Source: Closterium sp. Naga37s-1 (lineage: Eukaryota; Streptophyta; Zygnematophyceae; Desmidiales; Closteriaceae). From it: a DNA stretch of 64,000 nucleotides. The stretch's first letter is position 1, and each line of letters opens with the position of its first letter. The position numbers and the translations under genes were made by a program. The stretch covers positions 62,001 to 126,000 of the forward strand of contig CANJKZ010000981.1 in the NCBI GenBank assembly GCA_947471745.1, in the 5' to 3' direction. The notes beneath the pieces were generated by a model. The model had not been told where the DNA came from and did not search any database. It saw nothing but the letters and a program-made list of their open reading frames with translations. Of the stretch, positions 63,007 to 64,000 are shown piece by piece.

Positions 63007-63597
63007 CATTGACGCGCAATTCATGCACGCGTTCGAACGTTCCAGATGTGGATTGAATCCTCTTTTGAAAAAGCTTCAATTACATGTAAAAAAAATACAT
63101 TTCATTTTTGCCATTTTATAGACGCCGACGCTTATAAATTTCCTCAATTATAAGCGCACCCCCTAAAAATCAGTGTTTTATTACAACCCCAGGGGCGCTT
63201 CTATCCGGGATATGACGGTATTATGCTATATCTAGCTTGAGTTTTATTTTTCATGCATAGATATGCCTGACATCCTAAGCTATGTGCATTCCTATATGTT
63301 ATTATAGTTATAACACCGAACCAGGTTACAAGTACCGAACTCAAGCCTTTTCGGTTCCCACCGAATTGCATTCTACTGAGTTCGGGAAGGTTCTGTTCGG
63401 GACGCTTCGTGACCCTCAGAACATTCGCGTAACACCTGGGTTACCTGCGTTGTGTCGAGCCTATATATAGCCTCGCCTTGTAGCCAGGTGAATCAATCAA
63501 TTACATTTCTCTTTTCTAAGCTCGATCCTAGATCCTCACAACAGGGCTGCGGAAACGAATCCGCCCACTCACTCTCAGGCCACCTCTCCCTTCCTCT

Positions 63598-63894
63598 GAA
63601 CCGAACACGTTCGAGGCGAACCGAACAGGTTTGTTTATTTTTGCTTAAAGTGTTCGCCAAACAGTGTTCGAGGTTCGCCCGAACACATTCGAGTTCGGGC
63701 CGCTGCTGCAATTTGCCCCGCGACGAACACGAACGTGTTCGAGGTTCGCCCGAACACGCCTTCAAAGGCGAACGGCGAACACCTGTTTTTGCTAAAAGTG
63801 TTCGCCGAACCGAACAGTGTTCGGTTCGGCAAACGGATGTGTTCGTGTAGGGGCGAACACGAACATGTTCGTGTTCACCCCTTGCTCATCTTTA
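63598..63894. mobile_element. Probable terminus of a second hAT element
   Basis: GTTCG, GAACAC and their complements are repeated in both orientations over 280 bp, ending at 63877-63894 in a sequence whose complement begins TAAAGATGAGCAAGGGG. This resembles the TAGGCATGAGCAGGG end of hAT H and other plant Ac-type ends. The opposite end was not found in the window, so the element may be truncated. Confidence 0.55.
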
Positions 63895-64000
63895 GCCTGT
63901 GAATTGAAGAATCGCTAGTAAAACGACGTTCCTGCATCGTGATTTTCCATGAACAACAAGATATGATAGTAAACTAGCTATAGATGTCTATCAGTGAGGT
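63895..64000. other. Short unannotated right edge
   Basis: Mixed-composition sequence without a recognisable feature. Confidence 0.4.

Larger units (their letters stand above)
60195..63218 (-). mobile_element. Pogo-type Tc1/mariner transposon P nested in Gypsy G 3' LTR
   Basis: Terminal inverted repeats of about 24 bp (CCGTCATACCCCGG and CCGTCATATCCCGG, then AGAAGCGC) are flanked by TA on both sides, and the 5' LTR of Gypsy G supplies the empty-site sequence. Subterminal ATAAGCGCACCC and ATAAGCGYCGGCG motifs occur at both ends. The 3024-bp element encodes a pogo-like transposase on the minus strand. Confidence 0.92.
36016..63540 (+). mobile_element. Gypsy chromovirus G with four nested insertions
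   Basis: LTRs of about 370 bp at 36016-36385 and 60145-63540 (the latter split by pogo P) are flanked by the same 5-bp duplication acagg (36011-36015 and 63541-63545). Without its insertions it is about 5.0 kb. Order is gag with zinc knuckle, protease, reverse transcriptase, RNase H, integrase zinc domain and chromodomain, typical of plant chromoviruses. Roughly twenty LTR differences make it the oldest layer. RT has lost its central part and integrase its catalytic core, so it was defective apart from the nested insertions. Confidence 0.93.
60145..63540 (+). repeat. Gypsy G 3' LTR, split by pogo element P
   Basis: LTR sequence runs 60145-60194 and resumes 63219-63540. It matches 36016-36385 with about twenty substitutions. 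The TATATATA box is at 63462-63469. Confidence 0.92.

Overview
The window reads as nuclear DNA of a plant-lineage eukaryote. The retroelements prime from the plant-type site TGGTATCAGAGC, the Gypsy element carries a chromodomain, the DNA transposons are hAT-Ac and pogo types with spliceable introns, and the one host-like gene is an F-box/LRR gene. Very high GC, Pro/Gly/Ala/Gln-rich Copia linkers and abundant minisatellites suggest a streptophyte green alga (a Closterium-like zygnematophyte). That last step is inference from memory, not a database match. I recognise no rRNA, tRNA, CRISPR array or clearly intact host gene.

Layout. 1-8.4 kb: gene-poor pyrimidine- and purine-rich DNA with several minisatellites. 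8.4-10.7 kb (minus): an F-box/leucine-rich-repeat gene broken by one frameshift and two in-frame TAG codons. 11.2-13.2 kb (minus): the 3' part of an L1-like LINE. 13.2-14.7 kb (plus): Copia A, an internal fragment cut off by Copia B. 14,723-21,247 (minus): Copia B, with both LTRs, primer site and polypurine tract but a decayed polyprotein. 22.1-25.8 kb (minus): Copia C, one LTR and a large internal deletion. 25.9-26.4 kb: a pogo-like MITE. 27.2-32.3 kb (plus): Copia D, 5' LTR, gag, protease and integrase, but no reverse transcriptase. 33-36 kb: C-rich, proline-coding DNA split by a probable solo LTR.

36,016-63,540 is one nested structure. Gypsy chromovirus G (target duplication acagg) is only about 5.0 kb of own sequence and carries four insertions: Copia F in gag (38,066-44,718, target duplication cccat), Copia E in reverse transcriptase (45,628-53,300, target duplication aactg), hAT element H next to the integrase remnant (54,739-59,878), and pogo element P inside the 3' LTR (60,195-63,218, target TA). 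A probable second hAT terminus lies at 63.6-63.9 kb.

How the parts relate. None of the Copia copies encodes a full protein set. B, C, E and F have tandem-repeat leaders where gag should be; D is the only copy with a recognisable gag but has lost reverse transcriptase; F has a nearly intact protease-integrase-RT-RNase H block with two LTR differences in 297 bp and is the youngest. Many broken frames carry TAG where glutamine would fit, suggesting cytosine-deamination decay of methylated repeats, with stop-codon reassignment as a less likely alternative.
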